From NCBI GenBank assembly GCA_023382675.1, contig JAHDWN010000024.1, positions 1 through 53,314 of the forward strand: a stretch of DNA of 53,314 nt, read 5' to 3'. Shown one piece after another: positions 24,271-31,419 of this stretch; positions within the stretch are counted from its first letter, which is position 1, and the number at the start of each line of letters is the position of its first letter. The translations under genes and the position numbers were made by a program. This DNA is from Anaerolineae bacterium. GTDB taxonomy: Bacteria; Chloroflexota; Anaerolineae; Aggregatilineales; Phototrophicaceae. Under the pieces are notes generated by a model, which saw nothing but the letters and a program-made list of their open reading frames with translations, was not told the origin of the DNA and searched no databases.

Positions 24271-24702
24271 ATGAACATCGAGCTTTTGCGGACGCTGCAA
24301 GCGCGCATCTTCGACCAGTTGGAAGCGGGCTACCCGAACGAGGCGGGCGGCTTCCTGCTCGGCAAACTGCGCGGTGACACCGTCATCATCGACGACGTGG
24401 TGCCGATCGAGAACGTCTTCGCGGCGGAGGAGCAGCATCACCGTTACACCATGACGCCGCAGGACTGGATGCGCCTGGAAGACGAGGCCGAGGCGCGCGG
24501 CCTGGCGCTCGTCGGCTACTACCACAGCCACCCGGATTCGCCCGCTTTCCCGTCGGAATTCGACCGCGACCGGGCGATGCCGAACTTCGCCTACTTGATT
24601 ACGTCGGTCATGCGTGGCCGCGCGACCGAGATGCGCGGCTGGCGGCTGGTCACAGACCATTCGCGTTTCGAGAGTGAACCTATCCTGCTCCGTGAGTTCT
24701 GA
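24271..24702 (+). CDS. JAMM/Mov34 (M67) metallopeptidase, Mec-like
   Basis: A 143-residue zinc peptidase. The JAMM motif is complete: E24, then H85-S-H87, S95 and D98 in YYHSHPDSPAFPSEFD. AGAGGAA lies about 10 bases before ATG 24271. In Mycobacterium the homolog Mec removes cysteine from the sulfur carrier CysO; others cleave ubiquitin-like proteins. The next gene, 15 bases downstream, encodes a ThiS/MoaD-ThiF-rhodanese fusion whose carrier GG is internal. So this peptidase may release cysteine from the loaded carrier, cut the fusion after GG, or both. The leader/attenuator upstream suggests that its expression responds to cysteine supply. Confidence 0.88.
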   Translation: MNIELLRTLQARIFDQLEAGYPNEAGGFLLGKLRGDTVIIDDVVPIENVFAAEEQHHRYTMTPQDWMRLEDEAEARGLALVGYYHSHPDSPAFPSEFDRDRAMPNFAYLITSVMRGRATEMRGWRLVTDHSRFESEPILLREF

Positions 24703-24717
24703 TCCCAAGGAGACTCC

Positions 24718-26232
24718 ATGCCCACGATCAAAATCCCGACCCCGCTGCGCGCCTTCACCGGCAACCAGTCGCTCGTCACCGTCAGCGGCGCGACCGTCGG
24801 CGACGCGCTGGCCGATCTGGTCACGCAGCACCCGGTGCTCAAGCAGCAGCTTTACGACGATGACACCCTGCGCACGTTCGTCAACATTTTCGTCGGCGAC
24901 GAGGACATGCGCTTCCTCGACGGCGTTGACACCGAGATTGACGCCAACACGCAGATGCGCATCGTCCCGACCATCGCCGGGGGGCACGACGGCGCGGCGC
25001 TGGTCGAGGCCGCGGGCGAGCTGACCAACGACGAGATCCGCCGCTACAGCCGTCACCTGATCATGCCGGAGGTCGGCGTGGACGGCCAGCGCCGCCTCAA
25101 GAATGCCAGCGTCCTGCTGATCGGCACGGGCGGCCTCGGCAGCCCGCTCGCGCTCTATCTGGCGGCGGCGGGCATCGGGCGCATCGGGCTGGTCGATTAT
25201 GATGTGGTGGACGATTCGAATCTTCAGCGCCAGGTCATCCACGGCCAGGCCAGCGTCGGCACGCTCAAAGTGGACAGCGCCGAGGCGCGCATGAAGGACA
25301 TCAACCCGCACTTGCAGGTCGATAAATACAACGTGCCGCTGACCTCGGAGAACGCCATCGAACTGATGACGCCCTACGACGTGATCATTGATGGGACGGA
25401 TAACTTCCCGACCCGCTATCTCGTCAACGATGCCTGCGTCAAGCTCGGCAAGCCGAATGTCTACGGCAGCATCTTCCGCTTCGAGGGCCAGTTGAGCGTC
25501 TTCTATGCCAAGGAAGGCCCGTGCTACCGCTGCATGTTCCCGACACCCCCGCCGCCCGGCCTCGTGCCGAGCTGCGCGGAAGGCGGCGTACTCGGCATCC
25601 TGCCCGGCACGATTGGCACGCTGCAAGCGACCGAGGCGATCAAGCTCATCCTCGGCATCGGCGAGCCGATGATCGGCAAGATGCTGCTCTACGACGCGCT
25701 CGAAATGAGCTTCACCACGCTCAAGGTGCGCAAGAATCCCAACTGCCCCGTGTGCAGCCTCCCGGCGGATCAGGTCGAACTGATCGACTACGAGCAGTTC
25801 TGTGGGATGCCGGCGCACGATCACAGCCTGTACGTATCCAGCAGCAGCGGCAACGGCGCGGCCACCGTCGCCGAGATGAGCGTTCACGAACTAAAGGGAC
25901 GCTACGATGCCGGGCAGCGCGTCGTCGCGGTTGATGTACGCGAGCCGCACGAGTGGGACATCTGCGTGCTGCCGGATGTGCTGCGCATCACCAAGGGTCA
26001 GATCGAGGCGGCCAAGAACGACGTGCTCAGCGGGCGCAGCCGCCGCGAAGATACCGTGCTGGCGAACATCCCGACTGAGGGCGAGGTCGTCTTCATCTGC
26101 CGCAGCGGCGTCCGCAGCGCCCACGCCATCGGCTTCCTGCGCGAGATCGGCTACGGCAACCGGCTGTTCAATCTCACCGGCGGGATGCTCGCCTGGGCGG
26201 GTGAGATCGATCCGTCCGTTCCGACGTACTAG
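24718..26232 (+). CDS. ThiS/MoaD-ThiF/MoeB-rhodanese fusion (sulfur carrier, its activating enzyme and sulfurtransferase)
   Basis: A 504-residue three-domain protein with AAGGAG before ATG 24718. Residues 1-89 are a ubiquitin-like sulfur carrier ending IVPTIAGG (G88-G89). Residues ~100-365 are an E1-like adenylation domain: GTGGLGSP (136-143), zinc pairs CYRC (269/272) and CPVC (343/346), and Cys286 in PSCAEGG. Residues ~385-504 are a rhodanese domain with active Cys461 in ICRSGVRS. The pathway is carrier adenylation, thiocarboxylation by rhodanese sulfur, and use in cysteine (CysO-like), thiamin or molybdopterin synthesis. The carrier GG is internal, so proteolysis is required before adenylation; the adjacent JAMM peptidase is the obvious candidate. 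Confidence 0.9.
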   Translation: MPTIKIPTPLRAFTGNQSLVTVSGATVGDALADLVTQHPVLKQQLYDDDTLRTFVNIFVGDEDMRFLDGVDTEIDANTQMRIVPTIAGGHDGAALVEAAGELTNDEIRRYSRHLIMPEVGVDGQRRLKNASVLLIGTGGLGSPLALYLAAAGIGRIGLVDYDVVDDSNLQRQVIHGQASVGTLKVDSAEARMKDINPHLQVDKYNVPLTSENAIELMTPYDVIIDGTDNFPTRYLVNDACVKLGKPNVYGSIFRFEGQLSVFYAKEGPCYRCMFPTPPPPGLVPSCAEGGVLGILPGTIGTLQATEAIKLILGIGEPMIGKMLLYDALEMSFTTLKVRKNPNCPVCSLPADQVELIDYEQFCGMPAHDHSLYVSSSSGNGAATVAEMSVHELKGRYDAGQRVVAVDVREPHEWDICVLPDVLRITKGQIEAAKNDVLSGRSRREDTVLANIPTEGEVVFICRSGVRSAHAIGFLREIGYGNRLFNLTGGMLAWAGEIDPSVPTY

Positions 26233-26273
26233 TCGATCTGTGTTCGGCTAAACCATCGACGGAGAAACCAGCC

Positions 26274-26777
26274 ATGACCTCGATCCAGCAAGACATGGAG
26301 GAGTTTCAGCGTCAACTCAGCACAGGCGCTGTCACCAGAGCCTATAGAGCGCTGCTCGCCTACATGCTGGATCTGCGCACGCACTTCGAGAAAAACCACC
26401 CAGATTTCGGCGTATCCGGTCTCTATCAGGGCTACATGGATATGACGTACTTCGCCATCTTCCCACCAGCACTCAAGCAGCGCGACTTGAAGATCGCCAT
26501 TGTCTTCAACTACGAGACGTTTCGTTTCGAAGTCTGGCTCTCACCAAGAAACAGGAACGTTCATCGACAGTATTGGGAGCTTTTCAAGGACAGTCACTGG
26601 CCCGCATACCGGGTTGTCCCGCCCGCCAAAGAGGCTGACTCGATGGTTGAATGCGACCTCGCCAACGATGTTGACTTCAGCGATCTGGAGGCGTTGACTT
26701 CAACCATCGAAACCGGCACGCTTGCGTTCATCGCCGCCATGGAACGATTCTTGTCGGAACATCAGGGCACACCCTGA
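26274..26777 (+). CDS. DUF7000-like protein
   Basis: A 167-residue soluble protein with GGAG 10 bases before ATG 26274. The conserved body is AYRALLAYMLDLRTHFEKNH, then SGLYQGYMDMTYFAIFPPAL, KQRDLKIAIVFNYETFRFEV, WELFKDSHWPAYRVVPP and DFSDLEALTSTIETGTLAFI. From memory this matches small proteins annotated DUF7000, of unknown function, found in anaerobes and Firmicutes. No catalytic motif is apparent. It follows the sulfur-carrier operon after 41 bases but has no evident functional link. Confidence 0.65.
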   Translation: MTSIQQDMEEFQRQLSTGAVTRAYRALLAYMLDLRTHFEKNHPDFGVSGLYQGYMDMTYFAIFPPALKQRDLKIAIVFNYETFRFEVWLSPRNRNVHRQYWELFKDSHWPAYRVVPPAKEADSMVECDLANDVDFSDLEALTSTIETGTLAFIAAMERFLSEHQGTP

Positions 26778-26905
26778 CCTGGCGCGTGCATGTCAGACAC
26801 CCGGAGCCGATGCCGCATAACGCCGGACGAAACGCCGCGCAGAAAACTGATCACGGCTTCCGAGCGTATCTTAGGTTGTACTGTTAGCGCGAAAGGCCAA
26901 CGACC

Positions 26906-27910
26906 ATGACCCGATCACGCACGTCCTCGCTGATGACCGGCATCTTGATCGCCCTTGCACTAGCGCTCACGTCGCTCGCTGTCGCCCAGGCACAATCGCC
27001 TTATGGCATCACCGAGTTCCCCGTGCCGCCGGGCACGCGCCCGCACGATGTCGCGCCCGCGCCGGATGGCACCGTCTGGTACACCGGCCAGCGCAGCGGC
27101 GAGATGGGGCGGCTCGACCCGGAGACGGGCGCCATCACGCGCATCCCGCTCGGCCAGGGTTCCGCGCCGCATGGTGTCATCGTCGGGCCCGATGGCGCGG
27201 CCTGGGTGACGGACGGCGGCCTGAACGCCATCGTTCGCATCGATGCGGAGACGGAGCAAGTGGACGTCTTCCCGCTGTCCGCCGACACCGGCTACACCAA
27301 TCTGAACACCGCTGCCTTCGACGGTGACGGCGTCCTCTGGTTCACGGGACAGTCCGGCATCTACGGGCGGCTCAACCCGGAGAGCGGCGATCTGCAAGTC
27401 TTCGACGCACCGCGCGGGCGCGGGCCGTATGGCATCACGAGCACCCCGGACGGCGAGATCTACTACGCGTCGCTGGCGGGCAGCTACATCGCCCACATCG
27501 ACCGCGACACCGGCGAAGCGACCGTGATCGAGCCGCCGACGCCTAACCAGGGCGCACGCCGCATCTGGTCGGACTCGCAGGGCCGGCTGTGGGTGAGCGA
27601 GTGGGACGGCGGACAACTCGGCCTCTATGTTCCAGAGACAGGCGAATGGACGGAGTGGCACGTGCCGGGGAGCAGCCCGCTGCCGTATGCGGTTTACGTC
27701 GATGCGCTGGACATCGTCTGGCTGAGCGATTTCGACGCCAACGCCATCTGGCGCTTCGACCCGGCGACGGAGGCGTTCACGCCGTTCACCCTGCCGAGCA
27801 ACGGCGCGCACGTGCGCCAGCTTCTGGGGCGTCCAGGCGAAGTCTGGGGCGCAGAGTCAGGCACAGATAAGCTCGTCCGCATCACGTACCCCACAGAACC
27901 GGTGAACTGA
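26906..27910 (+). CDS. secreted virginiamycin B lyase-like beta-propeller (Vgb/SMP-30-type)
   Basis: A 334-residue protein with an N-terminal signal peptide (SLMTGILIALALALTSLAVA, cut near QAQ). About six propeller blades follow, each with a 'P.G..P.gi...pDG..W.t....g.i.r.d..tg' pattern, for example APDGTVWYTGQRSGEMGRLD, GPDGAAWVTDGGLNAIVRID and TPDGEIYYASLAGSYIAHID. These mark the virginiamycin B lyase/streptogramin lyase-like family, but most members are not antibiotic-resistance enzymes. The catalytic His and Glu of true Vgb are not evident. It probably binds or hydrolyses a ligand in the periplasm or outside; the function is unassigned. AAAGG lies before ATG 26906. Confidence 0.8.
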   Translation: MTRSRTSSLMTGILIALALALTSLAVAQAQSPYGITEFPVPPGTRPHDVAPAPDGTVWYTGQRSGEMGRLDPETGAITRIPLGQGSAPHGVIVGPDGAAWVTDGGLNAIVRIDAETEQVDVFPLSADTGYTNLNTAAFDGDGVLWFTGQSGIYGRLNPESGDLQVFDAPRGRGPYGITSTPDGEIYYASLAGSYIAHIDRDTGEATVIEPPTPNQGARRIWSDSQGRLWVSEWDGGQLGLYVPETGEWTEWHVPGSSPLPYAVYVDALDIVWLSDFDANAIWRFDPATEAFTPFTLPSNGAHVRQLLGRPGEVWGAESGTDKLVRITYPTEPVN

Positions 27911-27969
27911 CGTATCGCCATCCACAACGGTGGACACCACCGCCAATTATCCGCTACCGTCATACTATG

Positions 27970-28434
27970 TTACGCCGGTACAGCTTTCGTCATCCGCCTC
28001 GACCGCCCATGCGGGCACATCACGACGACGCCCAGGTCGTTCACGTGACGTACAATCTCGGTGATGCGCCCGAAGTCAAGTGGTTTGGCGACACAACACG
28101 TGATGGACGATAAATCATCCAAAGTCGCCTCCTCACCCTCGAAGCCGGTCAGGAGCACAATCGGGATCTCGCGCAGGCAAGCATCACGCCGGATGTCGTC
28201 CCATACTCCATCCAGATAGAATTGATAGAGTGGGAAGCTGCACAAGATGATGTCCGGGCGCGCGGCGTTGGCATAAACACCCTCGTGGCGCAAATAGGCG
28301 AGCGTGTCGTCGGCATTTGCGATGATGTTCAGGGCGTTGGCAAGTTTGTATTCCTTGAAGAACTCCTGCGTCAGCCGGACATCACCAGGATGATCGTCGA
28401 TCATCAAGAACTCAATGGCTTTGAATTCATACAT
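27970..28434 (-). CDS. receiver-domain protein lacking the phospho-acceptor Asp
   Basis: A 154-residue single-domain CheY/Rcp1-like receiver. AGGAGA lies 6-7 bases before ATG 28434. The acidic pair D13-D14 (FLMIDDHPGDVRLTQEFF), the switch Thr97 (VLLTGFEG) and Lys118 (VAKPLDF) are present. The strand that normally ends in the phosphorylated Asp ('DLILLDLNLP') is DIILCSFPLY, putting Ser66 at the acceptor position. It is therefore probably a pseudo-receiver used for protein contacts. The C-terminus has a short basic extension (GRSRRMTKAV). There is no kinase next to it; the histidine kinases are 12 kb away. Confidence 0.8.
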   Translation of the reverse strand: MYEFKAIEFLMIDDHPGDVRLTQEFFKEYKLANALNIIANADDTLAYLRHEGVYANAARPDIILCSFPLYQFYLDGVWDDIRRDACLREIPIVLLTGFEGEEATLDDLSSITCCVAKPLDFGRITEIVRHVNDLGVVVMCPHGRSRRMTKAVPA

Positions 28435-28891
28435 GTGTCTGGTCTCCTGCCAAATGGCTATGACCTGGTTGAAACGGGGGAGACCCGATATTTGCCAGAC
28501 AGTCAGGTCGGCGATGGTGAATACACCCTGTCATCGTGATCGCCAGCAAAAGCCACTCTCGAAGTGCTTTCTACTCAGCGCGCAGTCTTCATACAGAATT
28601 TTCGCCTGGAAGGGGAAACGCGAAGCGGAATACAATGAATACCCGCTCCAGAGGTAATTTGTACATCTCTACTGCCGGTTATGATAGAGCAGAACATTGG
28701 CCTTCGCAACAAAACAATAGTCCTCGTGACCAGAAAAAGGGTCAGTTGGCCTATTTTTCATCTATGTCAAGCTGTTATCGGCTTCGAGACGCCCAGGAAG
28801 ACGCAATCCAGCAGCAAAAGAGGTGATCTTCATCACAGGCGCACTGAAGAGGCAGTGTTATCGTTGTGCCGTTTTGCAAAGGAACAGCCCA
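28435..28891. other. gap without a supported gene
   Basis: This lower-GC stretch holds the divergent upstream regions of the receiver gene (-) and the small ORF at 28892 (+). A 7-bp inverted repeat (ggtctcc near 28441 and ggagacc near 28478) lies just upstream of the receiver ribosome site. Longer frames here (28536, 28681) have no ribosome sites and non-protein-like composition. Nothing else is recognised. Confidence 0.4.
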
Positions 28892-29005
28892 ATGAAATCC
28901 CGATGGTCGCTTGGTTGTGGTCTGCTTGCAGCCGTGATCTATGTGGGCCCGGCCATCCTCGGCGGGGCGCAGGCCGGCGAGCGGCTGATACCAACAGGGC
29001 TGTGA
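28892..29005 (+). CDS. small membrane protein candidate (37 residues)
   Basis: ATG 28892 has an AAAGGAAC ribosome site (28878-28885) at ideal spacing. The product begins MKSRWSLGCGLLAAVIYVGP and then AILGGAQAGERLIPTGL, with one N-terminal transmembrane segment and a positive start. The next gene begins 18 bases later with its own ribosome site, so they probably share a transcript. It may be a true small protein or a leader for the hydrolase gene. No homolog is recalled. Confidence 0.4.
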   Translation: MKSRWSLGCGLLAAVIYVGPAILGGAQAGERLIPTGL

Positions 29006-29023
29006 GCTAAGGAGACAAGATCG

Positions 29024-29950
29024 GTGACTAAGGATTCACAACCTCAATTGCGGCAACGCACGTCAAACAGAAGGCTGGTGCGGCTCCTGATCAGCGCGCT
29101 GATCATCATCATCGCTCTTTTCCTGATCGTGACATTCATCGTTGTTCCAGTTGGCTTTGGCATCGCCGCGACGACCATGGCACGCGCGTCGGTCGGAGCA
29201 CCGCCGGAGAGTTTCGAGAACGTCAGTCTGACCACGGCCGATGGTGATCGGCTGGCGGCCTGGTACGCACCGCCGCAGAACGGCGCAGTCATTGTGCTCG
29301 CGCACGGAGCGAGCGGATCGCGCGAGGCGGTCCGCGCTTACGCCGAGATGCTCGCGCGTCATGACTTCGGCGTGCTCGCTTTCGATCAGCGCGGGCATGG
29401 CGAGAGCGAAGGCCAGACCAATCTCTACGGTTGGGAAGGTACGGGGGATGTCAGCGCCGCCGTGGCTTTTCTCGCCGGGCAAAACGATGTCGAGGCCATC
29501 GGTGGGCTGGGGCTGTCCCTGGGCGGCGAAATCCTGCTCGGCGCAGCCTCCGCCAATCCGGCGCTGACAGCCATCGTCAGCGAAGGCGCGTCTCACCGCT
29601 CGATGGCGGAGTTTCGCGCCATTCCATCGCACGCGAACCCGGTCGTCGGTTTGCAGCCCTTGATCGGCTACGCGGTCGTCGGCCTGATCACGGGGGATGC
29701 GCCGCCGCTGCCAATCGCCGACTCGATCAAGGCGACAGCGTCGACACGCTTCCTTCTCATAGCCGCCCAGGACGTGACCGACGAGGAGGAATTCAACCGC
29801 GTGTATGCGGACTCCGCGCCCGGACGCGCCGAGGTCTGGATTGTCCCGGACGGCGGTCACATCGGCGGGTTCACGCATTATTCTGAGGAATACGAGCGGC
29901 GCGCCGTCGATTTCCTCACCGTGACGCTGCTGGGCGGCGCTTCAGGTTGA
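29024..29950 (+). CDS. membrane-anchored alpha/beta hydrolase
   Basis: A 308-residue protein starting at GTG 29024, with AAGGAG (29009-29014) 9 bases ahead. One N-terminal anchor helix (LLISALIIIIALFLIVTFIV) precedes a serine-hydrolase domain: oxyanion strand VIVLAHGASGSRE, FDQRGHGESEG, nucleophile elbow GLGLSLGGEI (Ser in G-L-S-L-G), and the final His in VPDGGHIGG. It resembles the S33/YjfP-BEM46 group. The substrate is unknown; esterase or peptidase activity facing outside is plausible. No operon partner is visible apart from the small ORF upstream. Confidence 0.83.
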   Translation: MTKDSQPQLRQRTSNRRLVRLLISALIIIIALFLIVTFIVVPVGFGIAATTMARASVGAPPESFENVSLTTADGDRLAAWYAPPQNGAVIVLAHGASGSREAVRAYAEMLARHDFGVLAFDQRGHGESEGQTNLYGWEGTGDVSAAVAFLAGQNDVEAIGGLGLSLGGEILLGAASANPALTAIVSEGASHRSMAEFRAIPSHANPVVGLQPLIGYAVVGLITGDAPPLPIADSIKATASTRFLLIAAQDVTDEEEFNRVYADSAPGRAEVWIVPDGGHIGGFTHYSEEYERRAVDFLTVTLLGGASG

Positions 29951-30388
29951 GCGCCGTAATGCCTCGGCACGCAAAGCCAGCAGGCGCCGGATGTCCTCGG
30001 CGTCGGCTGCCGACTCGACGGGAATAAACAGCCAGCGCCCTTCAGGATAGGGGGTGGCGCGTGCGATGGCTTGCGCGACACGCTCTCCCAGGTTCATGGC
30101 CTGCGCCTGTTCGATGGCGTCCGGAGGCAGGATGATCTGGACGGTGAAACCACCCTCGGTTGGGTAGAGCGCGGTCAGCAGCCGGCCCTTGCTGCGAAAG
30201 CGCAGTGCCCAGCCGTAGTTCTTGCCGTACATGAACTTGATATCCGCTTGCGTGCGGTAGTGTTCACGAATGAAGGCGGTTAGCGCTTCCCATTCAGACA
30301 ACAATGAGCCGACCGCCGCCAGGATCTCGGCTTCGGTCGGCTGATCCTGTTTGTCCGCGAATGACCCGATGCTCATGAGCGTTTGCAT
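29942..30388 (-). CDS. DUF3788 family protein
   Basis: A 148-residue soluble protein that fits DUF3788: FADKQDQPTEAEILAAVGSL at the start, KFMYGKNYGWALRFRSKGRL with the conserved GK.YGWalRF block, LLTALYPTEGGFTVQIIL and GRWLFIPVESAADAEDIRRL at the end. The family is related to proteins that bind or measure small ligands (YdeI/DUF1801-like folds are suggested), but no activity is known. It converges on the hydrolase with a 9-base overlap of stops. ATG 30388 is the only sensible start. Confidence 0.75.
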   Translation of the reverse strand: MQTLMSIGSFADKQDQPTEAEILAAVGSLLSEWEALTAFIREHYRTQADIKFMYGKNYGWALRFRSKGRLLTALYPTEGGFTVQIILPPDAIEQAQAMNLGERVAQAIARATPYPEGRWLFIPVESAADAEDIRRLLALRAEALRRST

Positions 30389-30448
30389 AGTACGATCCAG
30401 TGCGGCGCATACTCAATACGCTCTGGGCGGTAGATACGTTCTTACGCC

Positions 30449-30904
30449 CTACACCGCCAGGCTGATCAGGCGGACGCGCATCTGATTCAGGCGCTTGCCC
30501 ATGATCTGCGCCAGTTGCCGCATGATCACCAGCCCTTGCTCCGGGTGCGCCGCCACATAGTCGCGCAGCTTGGCCCCATCCAGAATCGCCACGCGCACCC
30601 GGCTGGTCGCGGCGGCGCTCGCCTTGTAGATGTACGGCTCGACCAGTGCCGACCAGCCGACGAGTTCCCCGGCGACGAGCGTCTCGATCTCGATCTGTTT
30701 CTCGCCCTTCGCATCCAGGTTCATCAGCAAATCGACGCTGCCTTCCAGCAGCACATAGATTTCGTCGGCGGCGTCGCCTTCCTCGAACAACAGCGTATCG
30801 GCTTCGAACGTCGCCTCGCTGCCAAACTGCGCCAGCTCGGTAAAAGCCTGCGCTGGCAGCCCGGCAAAGATCGAAAACCGCCGCAGAATCTCAGGGGATA
30901 ACAC
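30449..30904 (-). CDS. cyclic-nucleotide-binding domain protein without a DNA-binding domain
   Basis: A 151-residue protein starting at GTG 30904 with GGGAGG about 5 bases upstream. It is a single CRP-type cNMP-binding fold: FEADTLLFEEGDAADEIYVL, LEGSVDLLM and the phosphate-cassette region VAGELVGWSALVEPYIYKAS, which lacks the usual RxA (cAMP) signature. The long C-helix (GLVIMRQLAQIMGKRLNQMR) ends without any helix-turn-helix. It follows the hydrogenase maturation protease by 21 bases, so it is probably the last gene of the hdr-mvh operon. It may be a dimeric regulator or subunit for the redox complex; this is inference. Confidence 0.8.
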   Translation of the reverse strand: MLSPEILRRFSIFAGLPAQAFTELAQFGSEATFEADTLLFEEGDAADEIYVLLEGSVDLLMNLDAKGEKQIEIETLVAGELVGWSALVEPYIYKASAAATSRVRVAILDGAKLRDYVAAHPEQGLVIMRQLAQIMGKRLNQMRVRLISLAV

Positions 30905-30925
30905 AGCAGCCTCCCTGTTACGTCG

Positions 30926-31399
30926 TTATGTCACGGGCACGCGCAGCAGATCCAACACCGCCTCGCACGCCAGCGGAATCGCCTCCAGCACCGGCGGCGA
31001 CGGCTGCTCGCAAAAATCGAGCACATCGTACGCGGTGATAGCGACGATCTGAATGTCGGCGTCCTCCGGCAGATGCGCACCGAGCGCGCGCCCGATACGC
31101 AGTGCCGTCGGCAGGTCAGCATCGTGGGTGCTGCGCGTGTTCAAGGTCTCTGGCATGTCGCGCGCATCGAAGACCAGGACTTCGCCCCGACGATCGGCCG
31201 GTGCCCACAGCGCGTCGATCAGGATAACGCGGTCGTAATCGACCATCGTTTCCATCAGCCGCAAGCCGCCGACCGAAAGCTCGACCACATCGACCGGAAC
31301 ATCCGGCGGCAGCATCTCGCGCAGCGCACGCACTGCGTAGATGCCAACGCCGTCATCCGTCAGGATCGGGTTGCCCAGGCCAATCACCAAAGTCTTCAT
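30926..31399 (-). CDS. [NiFe]-hydrogenase maturation endopeptidase (HyaD/HycI family)
   Basis: A 157-residue M52 peptidase that trims the C-terminus of the hydrogenase large subunit after nickel insertion. ATG 31399 has AGGACAGG upstream. The family start MKTLVIGLGNPILTDDGVGI is clear; the first acidic Ni contact falls in the DDG segment, then VILIDALWAP gives the second Asp. A His in STHDADLP is likely the third. The gene follows mvhA, whose encoded tail after DPCFSCATH is the expected target, with a start 21 bases inside the mvhA 3' end region. Other maturation genes (hypA-F) are not in the window. Confidence 0.88.
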   Translation of the reverse strand: MKTLVIGLGNPILTDDGVGIYAVRALREMLPPDVPVDVVELSVGGLRLMETMVDYDRVILIDALWAPADRRGEVLVFDARDMPETLNTRSTHDADLPTALRIGRALGAHLPEDADIQIVAITAYDVLDFCEQPSPPVLEAIPLACEAVLDLLRVPVT

Positions 31400-31419
31400 G
31401 CGCCTGTCCTGACTTGCAC

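Noticed and set aside
23942-24274. Third Cys-rich leader starting MCTICARR
   Set aside because: The frame continues for 110 codons, overlaps the leader and terminator in another phase, and shows no separate terminator.
28681-29010. 109-codon frame before the hydrolase
   Set aside because: No ribosome site and it conflicts with the better supported small ORF at 28892.
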